The notes under the pieces: generated by a model
What the model was told of the DNA's origin: nothing
What the model saw: the letters and a program-made list of their open reading frames with translations, nothing else
Databases searched by the model: none
Assembly: GCA_934792625.1 (NCBI GenBank)
Contig: CAKVON010000010.1
Span: 3,677-67,676, forward strand
Source: an uncultured Atopobiaceae bacterium
GTDB lineage: Bacteria; Actinomycetota; Coriobacteriia; Coriobacteriales; Atopobiaceae
DNA: 64,000 nucleotides
Reading direction: 5' to 3'
Shown here: positions 31,241 to 38,383 of the stretch, piece by piece
Numbering within the stretch: the first letter of the stretch is position 1
Layout of the letters: every line of letters begins with the position of its first letter
Program-made: the position numbers and the translations under genes

Positions 31241-31285
31241 GGGCGGCCCCGGCTCACGGTGGAGGGGGCCGCCCTTCTCGGCGGA
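31241..31285 (+). terminator. Terminator of the ClpP/VirD4-like operon
   Basis: GGGCGGCCCC (31241-31250) pairs with 31265-31274, followed by TTCTC. The stem is nested between a plus-orientation CTGCCGAGAAG copy and an opposite near copy (31274-31284, one mismatch), which could extend the pairing. Confidence 0.65.
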
Positions 31286-31343
31286 TACGCGCGCGTCTGC
31301 CTCGTGGCACGCCTGTCTCGCGACGCGTCGCCTCGTGGCGCGC

Positions 31344-32795
31344 CTACCTCATGGCCGTGGGCCTGTCGGCGTAGCCGAAGTGGCCCTGCTCGGCGTACTT
31401 GTCCATGTCGGACGCTGCCATGCCCTGTGACCGGTCCTCGCAGTGGCGCTTCCCGTACATCGGGTCGCCCTCGTCGTCCCACAGGCGGTTTGCCACCGGC
31501 GCCCAGGCGCGTGCGGCCTCGACGGTCTTCTCGCGAAGCTGCTCCGGGGTCTCCTTCTCCACCAGGTCGGTGGAGTGGGCGCCGCTCTCGGCCACGAGCT
31601 CGGGCAACGTGTCGGGGTTCTCGAGCATGGGGCAGGGCTTGAGGTGGTTGGCGTTGAAGGGCTGGCCCTCGTAGTACTTCATGAAGATGGGGCTGGCCAG
31701 GGCGTCGAGCAGGCTCGTGTCGTGGATGTTTGCGTTGGAGTAGTGGATGAACACGCACGGCTCGACGTCGCCTGCGGCGTTGATGTGCAGGTAGCGACGG
31801 CCGCCGGCGATGCAGCCGCCCACGTACTCGCCGTCGTTTTGGAAGTCGAGCGTGAACAGCGGCTTCTTCTCGCGCATCTCGCGGACGAAGCGATACATGC
31901 GCTCACGCTGCTCGGGCGTGGGGATGAGGTCGGCCGTGGCGGCGCGACCCACCGGCATGAAGTGGAAGTACCAGCAGAACAGCGCGCCCTTCTCGATCAT
32001 CCAGTCCATGTTCTGCTTGGTGGCCACCGTGTCAGCGTTGGCGCGCGTCCAGCAGCACGAGATGCCAAACGGCAGCTGGTGGGAGCGCAGCAGGTCCATC
32101 GCGGCCTCGATCTTGGCGTAGGTGCCCTCGCCGCGGCGGGCGTCGGTCGTGTGCTCGTTGCCTTCGGCAGAGATTGCGGGCACGAAGTTGCCTACGCGGA
32201 TCATGTCCTGGCAGAACTCCTCGTCGATGAGGGTGGCGTTGGTGAAGCAGAGGAACACGCAGTCGGGGTGCTTCTCGCAGATCTTGATGAGGTCATGCTT
32301 GCGCACGAGCGGCTCGCCGCCCGTGTAGATGTATATGTGGGTGCCCAGCGCCTTGCCCTGGCTGACGATCGAGTCGATGTCGTCGAACGAGAGGTTCTGC
32401 TGGTGGCCGTACTCCGCCGCCCAGCAGCCGGTGCAGCGCAGGTTGCAGGCGCTCGTCGGGTCCAGAAGGATGGCCCACGGGATGTTGCGCTTGTACTTCT
32501 CGCGAGCCCTCTCCTGGACGGGCCACGCTAGCAGATTGCCGTCGATTAGGAGCGCCTTGATCAGCTTGGTGCGCATCTCGGGGTTGAGTTGGAATACGCG
32601 CATCATGAGGTCGTACCAGTTGCCGCGGCTCTTGATGACGTCGGTGAACGCCTGGCGCTGGACGGGGAACACGTTGTCCGGCACGAGCCTGTTGACGAGG
32701 TCCATGATCTTGTCGATGTTCTCGGTGGGGTTCTCGTCGAGATAGTCGACGAGCTTGTTGAGCGCCGCGCGCTCGGCGGTCTGGGTGAGTGACAT
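31344..32795 (-). CDS. Radical SAM protein with SPASM-like C-terminal region
   Basis: A 483-residue radical SAM enzyme. The cluster motif is ACNLRCTGCWAAEYG, with Cys117, Cys121 and Cys124. A conserved YIYTGGEPLVRKHD (GGEP) follows, and then CIAGGRRYLHINAAGDVEPCVFIHYS, a SPASM-type auxiliary cluster segment. A helical N-terminal domain of about 100 residues precedes the barrel. The start at 32795 follows GGGAGGATCGC. It is divergent from a TetR gene with tandem operator-like repeats between them, so it is probably TetR-controlled. Family relatives are annotated only as radical SAM proteins; no substrate peptide gene is seen beside it. Confidence 0.88.
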   Translation of the reverse strand: MSLTQTAERAALNKLVDYLDENPTENIDKIMDLVNRLVPDNVFPVQRQAFTDVIKSRGNWYDLMMRVFQLNPEMRTKLIKALLIDGNLLAWPVQERAREKYKRNIPWAILLDPTSACNLRCTGCWAAEYGHQQNLSFDDIDSIVSQGKALGTHIYIYTGGEPLVRKHDLIKICEKHPDCVFLCFTNATLIDEEFCQDMIRVGNFVPAISAEGNEHTTDARRGEGTYAKIEAAMDLLRSHQLPFGISCCWTRANADTVATKQNMDWMIEKGALFCWYFHFMPVGRAATADLIPTPEQRERMYRFVREMREKKPLFTLDFQNDGEYVGGCIAGGRRYLHINAAGDVEPCVFIHYSNANIHDTSLLDALASPIFMKYYEGQPFNANHLKPCPMLENPDTLPELVAESGAHSTDLVEKETPEQLREKTVEAARAWAPVANRLWDDEGDPMYGKRHCEDRSQGMAASDMDKYAEQGHFGYADRPTAMR

Positions 32796-32845
32796 GCGAT
32801 CCTCCCGTTGTGTGCGACTCCTGTGCGATTTCAGTAGATACTACC

Positions 32846-32886
32846 CATGTGTGGAATAACTAACATGTGTGGAATAACATGTGTGA
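32846..32886. promoter_or_regulatory. Tandem operator-like repeats between rSAM and TetR genes
   Basis: CATGTGTGGAATAAC occurs at 32846-32860 and again at 32864-32878, 18 bases apart. A partial third copy (CATGTGTGA) lies at 32878-32886. The block lies in the divergent spacer and is the natural binding site for the TetR regulator on its right. Confidence 0.65.
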
Positions 32887-32950
32887 CTATTCAACGAAGT
32901 CGGGTCCGATGTGGACAAATCCACAGTTCGGGACACTGATGGGAGGAACC

Positions 32951-33667
32951 GTGGCTGCAAGGGAAGCGCGTGCCGACAAGGGATTGCGTGCCGAGAAGGA
33001 CCGTCGGGTCGACGCCGCCTTACCCGTGGCCGGCCCCGATGCGTCTCGTGTCGACAGGAGGGTCGCCCGCAGTCGCGCGGCGATTCTGGGGGCGTTCGAG
33101 AAGCTCCTCGGCGAGCGGCCGCTCGCGCAGATAACCGTCTCGGCCATCGCGCGCGAGGCAAACATCGACCGCAAGACCTTCTACACGCACTTTGGCTCGG
33201 TCGACGGCCTTCTGGACGCCATCGCGCAGAGCGTCGTCACGCAGATTGCCGACGCCGTCGAGCTGGCCGTCGGCAACGCCGCAATCGAGGGAGGGGAGAG
33301 GGCGCGCGAGGCAGTCCACGTGCTCTTCCGGGCGGTCAACGCCGCCATACGGGACAACCTGCTGCTGAACCGGCGCCTGATGGAGAACCTGCCCGCAGAC
33401 GACCTCATGTCGCGCGTGCGCGGCTCGCTGGAGCGCGAGATCTCCGCGAGGAGGCTGCTGCCCGACGACCTTCTCGATGAGCTGTACGACTACTACGTCT
33501 CGTTCATCCTGTCGGGGATCGTCGGGATCTACCGCGCCTGGGCCCTCTCCGACGGGTCGGTCCCGCTGGAGCGTGTGTCCCGGGTGGCCGACGACCTTAC
33601 CATGCGGGGCCTGATGAGCCTGGAGGGGCCTGCGTCCGCCGACGCGCCCGCATCCGAGCTGCCGTAG
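32951..33667 (+). CDS. TetR-family transcriptional regulator
   Basis: About 238 residues. VARSRAAILGAFEKLLGERPLAQITVSAIAREANIDRKTFYTHFGSVDGLLDAI is the helix-turn-helix, near residues 40-95. The C-terminal domain (DDLLDELYDYYVSFILSGIVGIYRAWALSDG) is the TetR_C type common in Firmicutes and Actinobacteria. The GTG at 32951 is preferred because GGGAGGAACC precedes it; ATGs at 32867 and 32939 are in frame, but the first lies within the operator repeats. The N-terminal 35 residues carry a near copy (one mismatch) of the recurring motif around 32989. It probably represses itself and the divergent radical SAM gene. Confidence 0.85.
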   Translation: MAAREARADKGLRAEKDRRVDAALPVAGPDASRVDRRVARSRAAILGAFEKLLGERPLAQITVSAIAREANIDRKTFYTHFGSVDGLLDAIAQSVVTQIADAVELAVGNAAIEGGERAREAVHVLFRAVNAAIRDNLLLNRRLMENLPADDLMSRVRGSLEREISARRLLPDDLLDELYDYYVSFILSGIVGIYRAWALSDGSVPLERVSRVADDLTMRGLMSLEGPASADAPASELP

Positions 33668-33806
33668 GCCTGCCGCCCGCGCATGTGCCGGGCCCATGCC
33701 CGGTATCGTGGTGCAATAGGTAGACGGCGCCCATGGGGTCGCCGCCTGCCTGCCGAGAAGTGCGCTCGACTCGGGGCGCCCACAACCCTTCGGAGGTCCG
33801 ATACCC

Positions 33807-34118
33807 ATGGCAGTGGTTGGACTGTTGCTCTTCTGGCCGGTCGTGTTTTTGTGCGCCGGCGTTGCCATCTTGATCGGAGCCGCGGGCGCCGTCGTCAACT
33901 CGCTTGCGTTTCCGCTGCTCATCGCCTCGACCGTTGCCTCGGCGGTTGCCTTTGGCGTTGCGGTCCATGCGGCGTGGAAGAGGTTTCACGACCACGTGGA
34001 CGTTCCCTTGCGCAGAGTCGTGATCGCGGAGGCGGTCATTCTCGCGGTGGCGTTCGCGCTCTTCTGCGCGGCGACGTTCTACGGCGCGAACGCGCTCGTG
34101 GACTGGCTGCAGGCCTAG
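33807..34118 (+). CDS. Small hypothetical membrane protein
   Basis: A 103-residue protein with three predicted membrane helices: VVGLLLFWPVVFLCAGVAILIGAAGAVV, LLIASTVASAVAFGVAVHAAW and VIAEAVILAVAFALFCAATFYGA. A cytoplasmic loop, KRFHDHVDVPLRR, lies between the second and third. No known family is recognised. The ATG at 33807 follows CGGAGG at a slightly long spacing. A CTGCCGAGAAG motif (33750-33760) lies upstream. It stands alone between the TetR and Spx/ArsC-like genes, on the same strand as both. Confidence 0.7.
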   Translation: MAVVGLLLFWPVVFLCAGVAILIGAAGAVVNSLAFPLLIASTVASAVAFGVAVHAAWKRFHDHVDVPLRRVVIAEAVILAVAFALFCAATFYGANALVDWLQA

Positions 34119-34225
34119 TCCCGGCCGACGCGGCAACCAGTGGCGCCCGCCCGATGCGCCCGCCCGACACCTCCGCCCAACACCCCATGTTCGATTGCCA
34201 ACCCACACGCCACGGGAGTGCCCAC

Positions 34226-34567
34226 GTGAACATCCAGATCTTCGGCACCAAGAAGAGCTTCGACACCAAGAAGGCCCAGCGCTGGTTCAAGGAGCGTCGC
34301 ATTCGCTTCCAGTTCGTTGACCTTCGCGAGAAGGACATGAGCAAGGGCGAGTTGCGTTCGGTCATGCAGGCCGCGGGTGGCCTGGACGCGGTCCTGGACC
34401 CCAAGGCCAAGGATGCCGACACGCTCGCCCTGGTGCAGAACCTCGCCGAGAGCCAGCGCTTCGACAAGCTGTTGGAGAACCAGCAGCTTCTGCGCGAGCC
34501 AATCGTGCGCAACGGCCGCCAGGCGACGGTCGGCTACCGACCCGAGGTCTGGGAGGCCTGGGAGTAG
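34226..34567 (+). CDS. ArsC/Spx-family protein lacking the active-site cysteine
   Basis: A 113-residue thioredoxin-fold protein of the ArsC/YffB/Spx group: FGTKKSFDTKKAQRWFKERRIRFQFVDLREKDMSKGELRSVM at the start, and QQLLREPIVRNGRQATVGYRPEVWEAW at the end, with the Arg-Xaa-Pro-Ile-Val core. The first-loop cysteine of arsenate reductase and the CxxC of Spx are both replaced (TKKSFDTKK), and no cysteine occurs anywhere in the protein. It therefore cannot act as a thiol reductase; an Spx-like binding role is possible. The GTG at 34226 follows GGGAG. Confidence 0.82.
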   Translation: MNIQIFGTKKSFDTKKAQRWFKERRIRFQFVDLREKDMSKGELRSVMQAAGGLDAVLDPKAKDADTLALVQNLAESQRFDKLLENQQLLREPIVRNGRQATVGYRPEVWEAWE

Positions 34568-34571
34568 GGCC

Positions 34572-35048
34572 CTACCTCTCCTGAATCTGCTTTCCGCAGA
34601 GGTGCTCGATGTCGATCTGGTAGAGCTGTGCGGCAGCGGCGCCCTTGGCTACCTCGGCCTGCGCCTCGGCGGGGTCGGGATAGTACTTGAGCGCGAGCTC
34701 GCGGACCTTCTCGACAGTGAGCTCGCGGTCCTCGATGAGGTGGCAGCGGCCGAAGGCGACGGTGCTGCGCACGTAGGGGGCCCACTCGCCCTCGACGCGG
34801 ATGTCCTCGCCGATAACCGTGAAGCAGACTCGGTCGTCGCGACGCAGGGAGTCGACCTTGTGGCCGGCCTTGGCGCCGTGGAAGTAGATGCGGTTTGCCT
34901 CCGCGTCGAAGACGTAGTTGACGGGCAGCGCGAAGGGGTAGCCGTCGTCACCGTTGACGGCCAGGATGCCACGGCGGCCGCGGAGCAGAACCTCGCGGGC
35001 GCCTTCGTCGGAAATCGCGTTTGACTTGCGTCGAAGTGGCCTGAACAT
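34572..35048 (-). CDS. Pyridoxamine 5'-phosphate oxidase-type flavoprotein (NimA-like)
   Basis: A 158-residue split-barrel FMN protein. MFRPLRRKSNAISDEGAREVLLRGRRGILAVNGDDGYPFALPVNYVFD and IYFHGAKAGHKVDSLRRDDRVCFTVIGED match the NimA/PPOX-like group, including the His-Gly-Ala-Lys-Ala-Gly-His-Lys flavin segment. Such proteins include nitroimidazole reductases, but most are uncharacterised. The ATG at 35048 follows AGGGGGCACACC; a longer reading overlaps the next gene and is rejected. It is 10 bases after the upstream membrane protein gene, so the two are probably one transcript. Confidence 0.88.
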   Translation of the reverse strand: MFRPLRRKSNAISDEGAREVLLRGRRGILAVNGDDGYPFALPVNYVFDAEANRIYFHGAKAGHKVDSLRRDDRVCFTVIGEDIRVEGEWAPYVRSTVAFGRCHLIEDRELTVEKVRELALKYYPDPAEAQAEVAKGAAAAQLYQIDIEHLCGKQIQER

Positions 35049-35058
35049 GGTGTGCCCC

Positions 35059-35451
35059 CTAGCGATCGAGCTCCTTGCGAACCCTGCCGTCCAGCACGAG
35101 GCCGGCCAGTGCGAGGACGGCTGCAGCCGCGGGTGCCGCGGCGGCCACGGTCGTGCCTGCCATTGCCATGACGGCGGCCGCGCCGACACCGGCTACGAGA
35201 GCCAGGATCGAGACGACGTTGTGGCTGCCCAGGGCGCTCGGGCGGTTGGCACCGCGGATGCCGCCGGCGCAGCAGACGAGGCCAAGCAGCGCGCAGGCGA
35301 CGCAGAGCGCCTTGCCGAGCCAGGGCGTGTCGGCGACGATGCCGCTCGCGTCCGCGGCAGGCGTCGCGACGAGGGCGACGACCACGACGACGATGGCGGC
35401 GACAAACTGGATGAGGCTGACGATCTTGAGTGCCTTGCGGTTCTCGGACAT
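35059..35451 (-). CDS. Small hypothetical membrane protein
   Basis: A 130-residue protein with four predicted helices: IVSLIQFVAAIVVVVVALVATP, ALCVACALLGLVCCAGGIRGAN, VVSILALVAGVGAAAVMAMAG and AAAAVLALAGLVLDG. Low-complexity Ala/Val composition makes family assignment by eye impossible. The ATG at 35451 follows GGGAGAAG at good spacing. It precedes the NimA-like gene in the same direction by 10 bases. Confidence 0.75.
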   Translation of the reverse strand: MSENRKALKIVSLIQFVAAIVVVVVALVATPAADASGIVADTPWLGKALCVACALLGLVCCAGGIRGANRPSALGSHNVVSILALVAGVGAAAVMAMAGTTVAAAAPAAAAVLALAGLVLDGRVRKELDR

Positions 35452-35501
35452 GGCTTCTCCCTCACTGGTGTTCGCAAAGGTTTGCTGCCGATACGATAGA
35501 C

Positions 35502-35550
35502 GAAAAAGAGGGGCCAGGCACGCCCGAGGGGTTGTCGGGCATGCCTGGCC
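35502..35550 (-). terminator. Aldo/keto reductase terminator
   Basis: A 16-base stem with one mismatch (35512-35527 with 35535-35550), followed on the minus strand by CCTCTTTTTCG. It ends the aldo/keto reductase transcript before the small membrane protein gene. Confidence 0.9.
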
Positions 35551-35602
35551 GTTGGGGTCTTGCGTCGCCTGGCGCCTTGTCAGGGCCTGCGGGGCCGTGG
35601 AA

Positions 35603-36496
35603 CTACTCGCTGTCCAGCGGCATCTTGTGCGTGGGCGGCGGGAAGGCCTCGTCGATCGCGGCGAGGTCGGCCTCGTCCAGGTGGACGCGTGCCGCCGCGG
35701 CGTTGCTCTCGGCGTGTGCGGCACGGCCGGTGCGCGGGGCGGTGATGGTGTGGCCGTCGCGGATGTTCCAGGCGAGAAGGACCTGCTGGACGGTGGCGTC
35801 GTGCTTCTGGGCGATCTGGGCCAGAACCGGGCTGTCCATGAGGCCCTCGCGCAGGCGGCCGGCCTGGGCGAGCGGGCAGTACGACATCAGCGTGACGTTG
35901 TGCTCGCGCATCCAGGGGATGAGGTCGAACTCGATGCCGCGGGAGCCCATGTGGTAGAGCACCTGGTTGATCTGGCAGTTCTCGCCACCCGGGATCGAGA
36001 AGAGCTCCTCCATGTCGGCGACGTCGTAGTTGGAGACGCCCCAGGCGCGGATGAGGCCCTGCTCGCGAAGCTCCTCGAGGCAGGCGACGGTCTCGGCCAG
36101 GGGCACGTCACCCTCGCGCCAGTGGTGCAGGTAGAGGTCCATCTGCTCGATGCCCATGCGGTCAAGCGAGGCGCGACAGCAGTCGAAGATGTGGTCGCGC
36201 CCGGCGTTCCACGGGTACACCTTGGAGATGACGTAGAGCTCGTCGCGGGTGTGGTCGGCCATGATCTTGCGCATGGCGTCGCCCAGCAGGACCTCGGCCG
36301 CGCCCTCGCCGTACATCTCGGCGGTGTCGATCAGGGTGAGGCCTGCCTCGTAGCCGCGAACGAGCGACTCGAGCTCGCGGTCGTAGATGGCGGGGTCCTC
36401 ACCCAGGTACCAGGTGCCCTCGCCCAGGGCGGGGACCACGTCCCCGTTTGGGAGCGTGACCTGCGGCATGTTGTTGGCGACGACGTTTTTGGCCAT
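35603..36496 (-). CDS. Aldo/keto reductase
   Basis: A 297-residue NADPH-dependent reductase. TLIDTAEMYGEGAAEVLLG (catalytic Asp, Tyr), YVISKVYPWN (Lys), LYLHHWREG (His) and AWGVSNYDVADMEEL are all present. TITAPRTGRAAHAESN is the cofactor 2'-phosphate loop, with Pro-Arg replacing the commoner Pro-Lys. The ATG at 36496 follows TTAGGAGGGCCC. It is the third aldo/keto reductase in the window but stands alone, with its own terminator. Confidence 0.92.
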   Translation of the reverse strand: MAKNVVANNMPQVTLPNGDVVPALGEGTWYLGEDPAIYDRELESLVRGYEAGLTLIDTAEMYGEGAAEVLLGDAMRKIMADHTRDELYVISKVYPWNAGRDHIFDCCRASLDRMGIEQMDLYLHHWREGDVPLAETVACLEELREQGLIRAWGVSNYDVADMEELFSIPGGENCQINQVLYHMGSRGIEFDLIPWMREHNVTLMSYCPLAQAGRLREGLMDSPVLAQIAQKHDATVQQVLLAWNIRDGHTITAPRTGRAAHAESNAAAARVHLDEADLAAIDEAFPPPTHKMPLDSE

Positions 36497-36781
36497 GGGC
36501 CCTCCTAACATCGGGTTCCGTTATCTTTAAGGTAGCGGCTGTCGCGGATTGCCCGTGTGCCCGACCGCCCGACAGCGCGAGGCGCGTCGCGAGCGGTCGT
36601 TTTGACGGATGGGACGAGTTGCCCGTCCGATTGTTTTGCTTGTGCAAAGGCATGGCTGTCCGGTGCGGTGACGTGCCGTTTCTTGGGCTAGACTTCAGCA
36701 TGTCAGCAATGCTGTTGATGGCCTGGCCACCATTCCAGACCGTTCTTGTCTGTAGGAGACGTCTCGTAGGGGAGAGCTGCC

Positions 36782-38170
36782 ATGTTCTGTTCGAAGTGCG
36801 GTACCCAATTGGATGACGGGGTCAGGTTCTGCCCCAAGTGCGGCGCGCCCGTCGCCGGCGCCGATGCGTCTGGCGTGACGACTACCGGCGTCACGACCGA
36901 CACGACGACCACCGGCGTTGGCCCCGAGTCGGGCACGACGACCGGGGCCAAGGTCCGCAAGCGCAACCCGCTGGCGTTCGTCGTGGCCGTCCTTATCGTC
37001 ATCGCCACTGTCTGCGGTGGCGCCTACTTGGCCCTGAACCTCGTCGGTGCCGCCACGGGAGGCGGCAACCCCGTGGACAAGGTCCTTCCGCCCGCGGTCT
37101 CGGGCGCCGAGCGCGGCGAGGGCAACACGAAGGCGAACCTAATCAGCGGTGGCAGCGCCTTGTGCGCCGACGGCTACGACTACTTCATCAGCTACAGGAA
37201 GGGTGGCATCTATCGCGCCAAGGTCGGCAGCGACGAGATCGAGAAGGTCTATGGCCTCGAGAGCGATGGCACGCAGTATGCCAACTGCCTCAACTATGAT
37301 GGCGGCCGCATCTACTTCCTCGAGACGACGTACGACACCGAAAGCGCGAGCAGCGAGATGTGCATCAAGTCGGTCAAGGTCGACGGCTCCGACAAGCAGA
37401 CCGTCACCGAGCTCGACGCCAAGGACGGTGACCTCAACTTCAGCTATACCGGCCTCTACATCTACGACGGCACCCTATATGTGACCGCCAACGGCTGGAG
37501 TAGCGACTCCAGCTCCACCAAGGACACCTTCAAGGTCATGAGCCTCAAGAAGGATGGTTCTGACGAGAAGGAGATCATGTCCGAGAGCAGTAGCCGAGGC
37601 TACATGAGTTCTATCGTGACCAAGGACCGAGTCTACTGGGTCATCAACCCCTCCTCGAGCGACAGCTCCGACACCAAGGGCATCATCTGCTCCCAGAAGC
37701 TCGATGGCTCCGACTACAAGGAGGTCTATACCAGCGGCGTCGGCTACCTGCAGGTCAAGAACATCCGCGACGGTCGCATCTACCTGTACGAGAGCTCCAG
37801 CAATTCAAACAAGCAGGTCTGGTCCAGCATCAAGGAGGATGGATCCGACCGTAAGGAGATCACCTCCTTCAGCAACGATGGCGGCAGCGGCTACTCCTAC
37901 TGCATCGGATTTAGCGAGAAGAACCTCTTCTTCGTGACGACCTCGGAGTACGGCGAGGTGGACAAGCTTTGGTCCCTGCCCGTCGAGGGTGGCGAGAAGA
38001 CCGAGGTCGAGAGCCCCGACTCCAGCCTGTACAACCCCACCGTCTATGATGCCGGCGATCACGTAATCGTCATGGGCAATGGCCAGGATGTGGCTGGCGG
38101 CGGCATGCAGGTTGCGTCCATGAAGGCCGACGGCTCCGACGCGCACAACTACGTCAAGTCCTCCGACTAG
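36782..38170 (+). CDS. Zinc-ribbon, single-TM, beta-propeller-like protein (tandem copy 1)
   Basis: A 462-residue membrane protein. Residues 1-22 are a zinc ribbon, MFCSKCGTQLDDG then FCPKCGAPV. A Thr/Gly-rich linker leads to one membrane helix (NPLAFVVAVLIVIATVCGGAYLALNLV). The remainder is predicted to be outside the cell and has at least five repeats ending in DGSD (VKVDGSDKQTV, LKKDGSDEKEI, KLDGSDYKEVY, IKEDGSDRKEI, MKADGSDAHNY). This is the DUF5050/low-density-receptor-like propeller layout. The ATG follows GGGGAGAGC. The gene just downstream is a paralogue. Both are preceded by a similar TAGACT-containing promoter-like stretch. Ligand unknown. Confidence 0.85.
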   Translation: MFCSKCGTQLDDGVRFCPKCGAPVAGADASGVTTTGVTTDTTTTGVGPESGTTTGAKVRKRNPLAFVVAVLIVIATVCGGAYLALNLVGAATGGGNPVDKVLPPAVSGAERGEGNTKANLISGGSALCADGYDYFISYRKGGIYRAKVGSDEIEKVYGLESDGTQYANCLNYDGGRIYFLETTYDTESASSEMCIKSVKVDGSDKQTVTELDAKDGDLNFSYTGLYIYDGTLYVTANGWSSDSSSTKDTFKVMSLKKDGSDEKEIMSESSSRGYMSSIVTKDRVYWVINPSSSDSSDTKGIICSQKLDGSDYKEVYTSGVGYLQVKNIRDGRIYLYESSSNSNKQVWSSIKEDGSDRKEITSFSNDGGSGYSYCIGFSEKNLFFVTTSEYGEVDKLWSLPVEGGEKTEVESPDSSLYNPTVYDAGDHVIVMGNGQDVAGGGMQVASMKADGSDAHNYVKSSD

Positions 38171-38204
38171 CGCATTGCCCCGTCTTCCCAAACAATACGC
38201 CGAT

Positions 38205-38238
38205 TCGAAGGGCGCGCCTGCTTGCGGGTGCGCCCTTC
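38205..38238 (+). terminator. Hairpin between the tandem paralogues (weak terminator)
   Basis: CGAAGGGCGC (38205-38214) pairs with 38229-38238 around a 14-base loop. No T-run follows, so termination may be inefficient. Confidence 0.5.
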
Positions 38239-38383
38239 GCGGGATTCCGGGGGTTCTCGCCTCGGGGTAAGGGGCCTTCCCGGGATAGACTTTGGCTAGA
38301 TAGCAGTGCCGTTCGCGTCGGTTGGACGCCTCTCGCACCAGTCGTCCTTCTCGGCAGCAATCGGCCCGTCGAGGGGAGCGAGC

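Noticed and set aside
33687..33704. Small GCCGGGC/GCCCGGT hairpin after the TetR gene as a terminator
   Set aside because: The stem is short and no T-run follows; not convincing enough to list.
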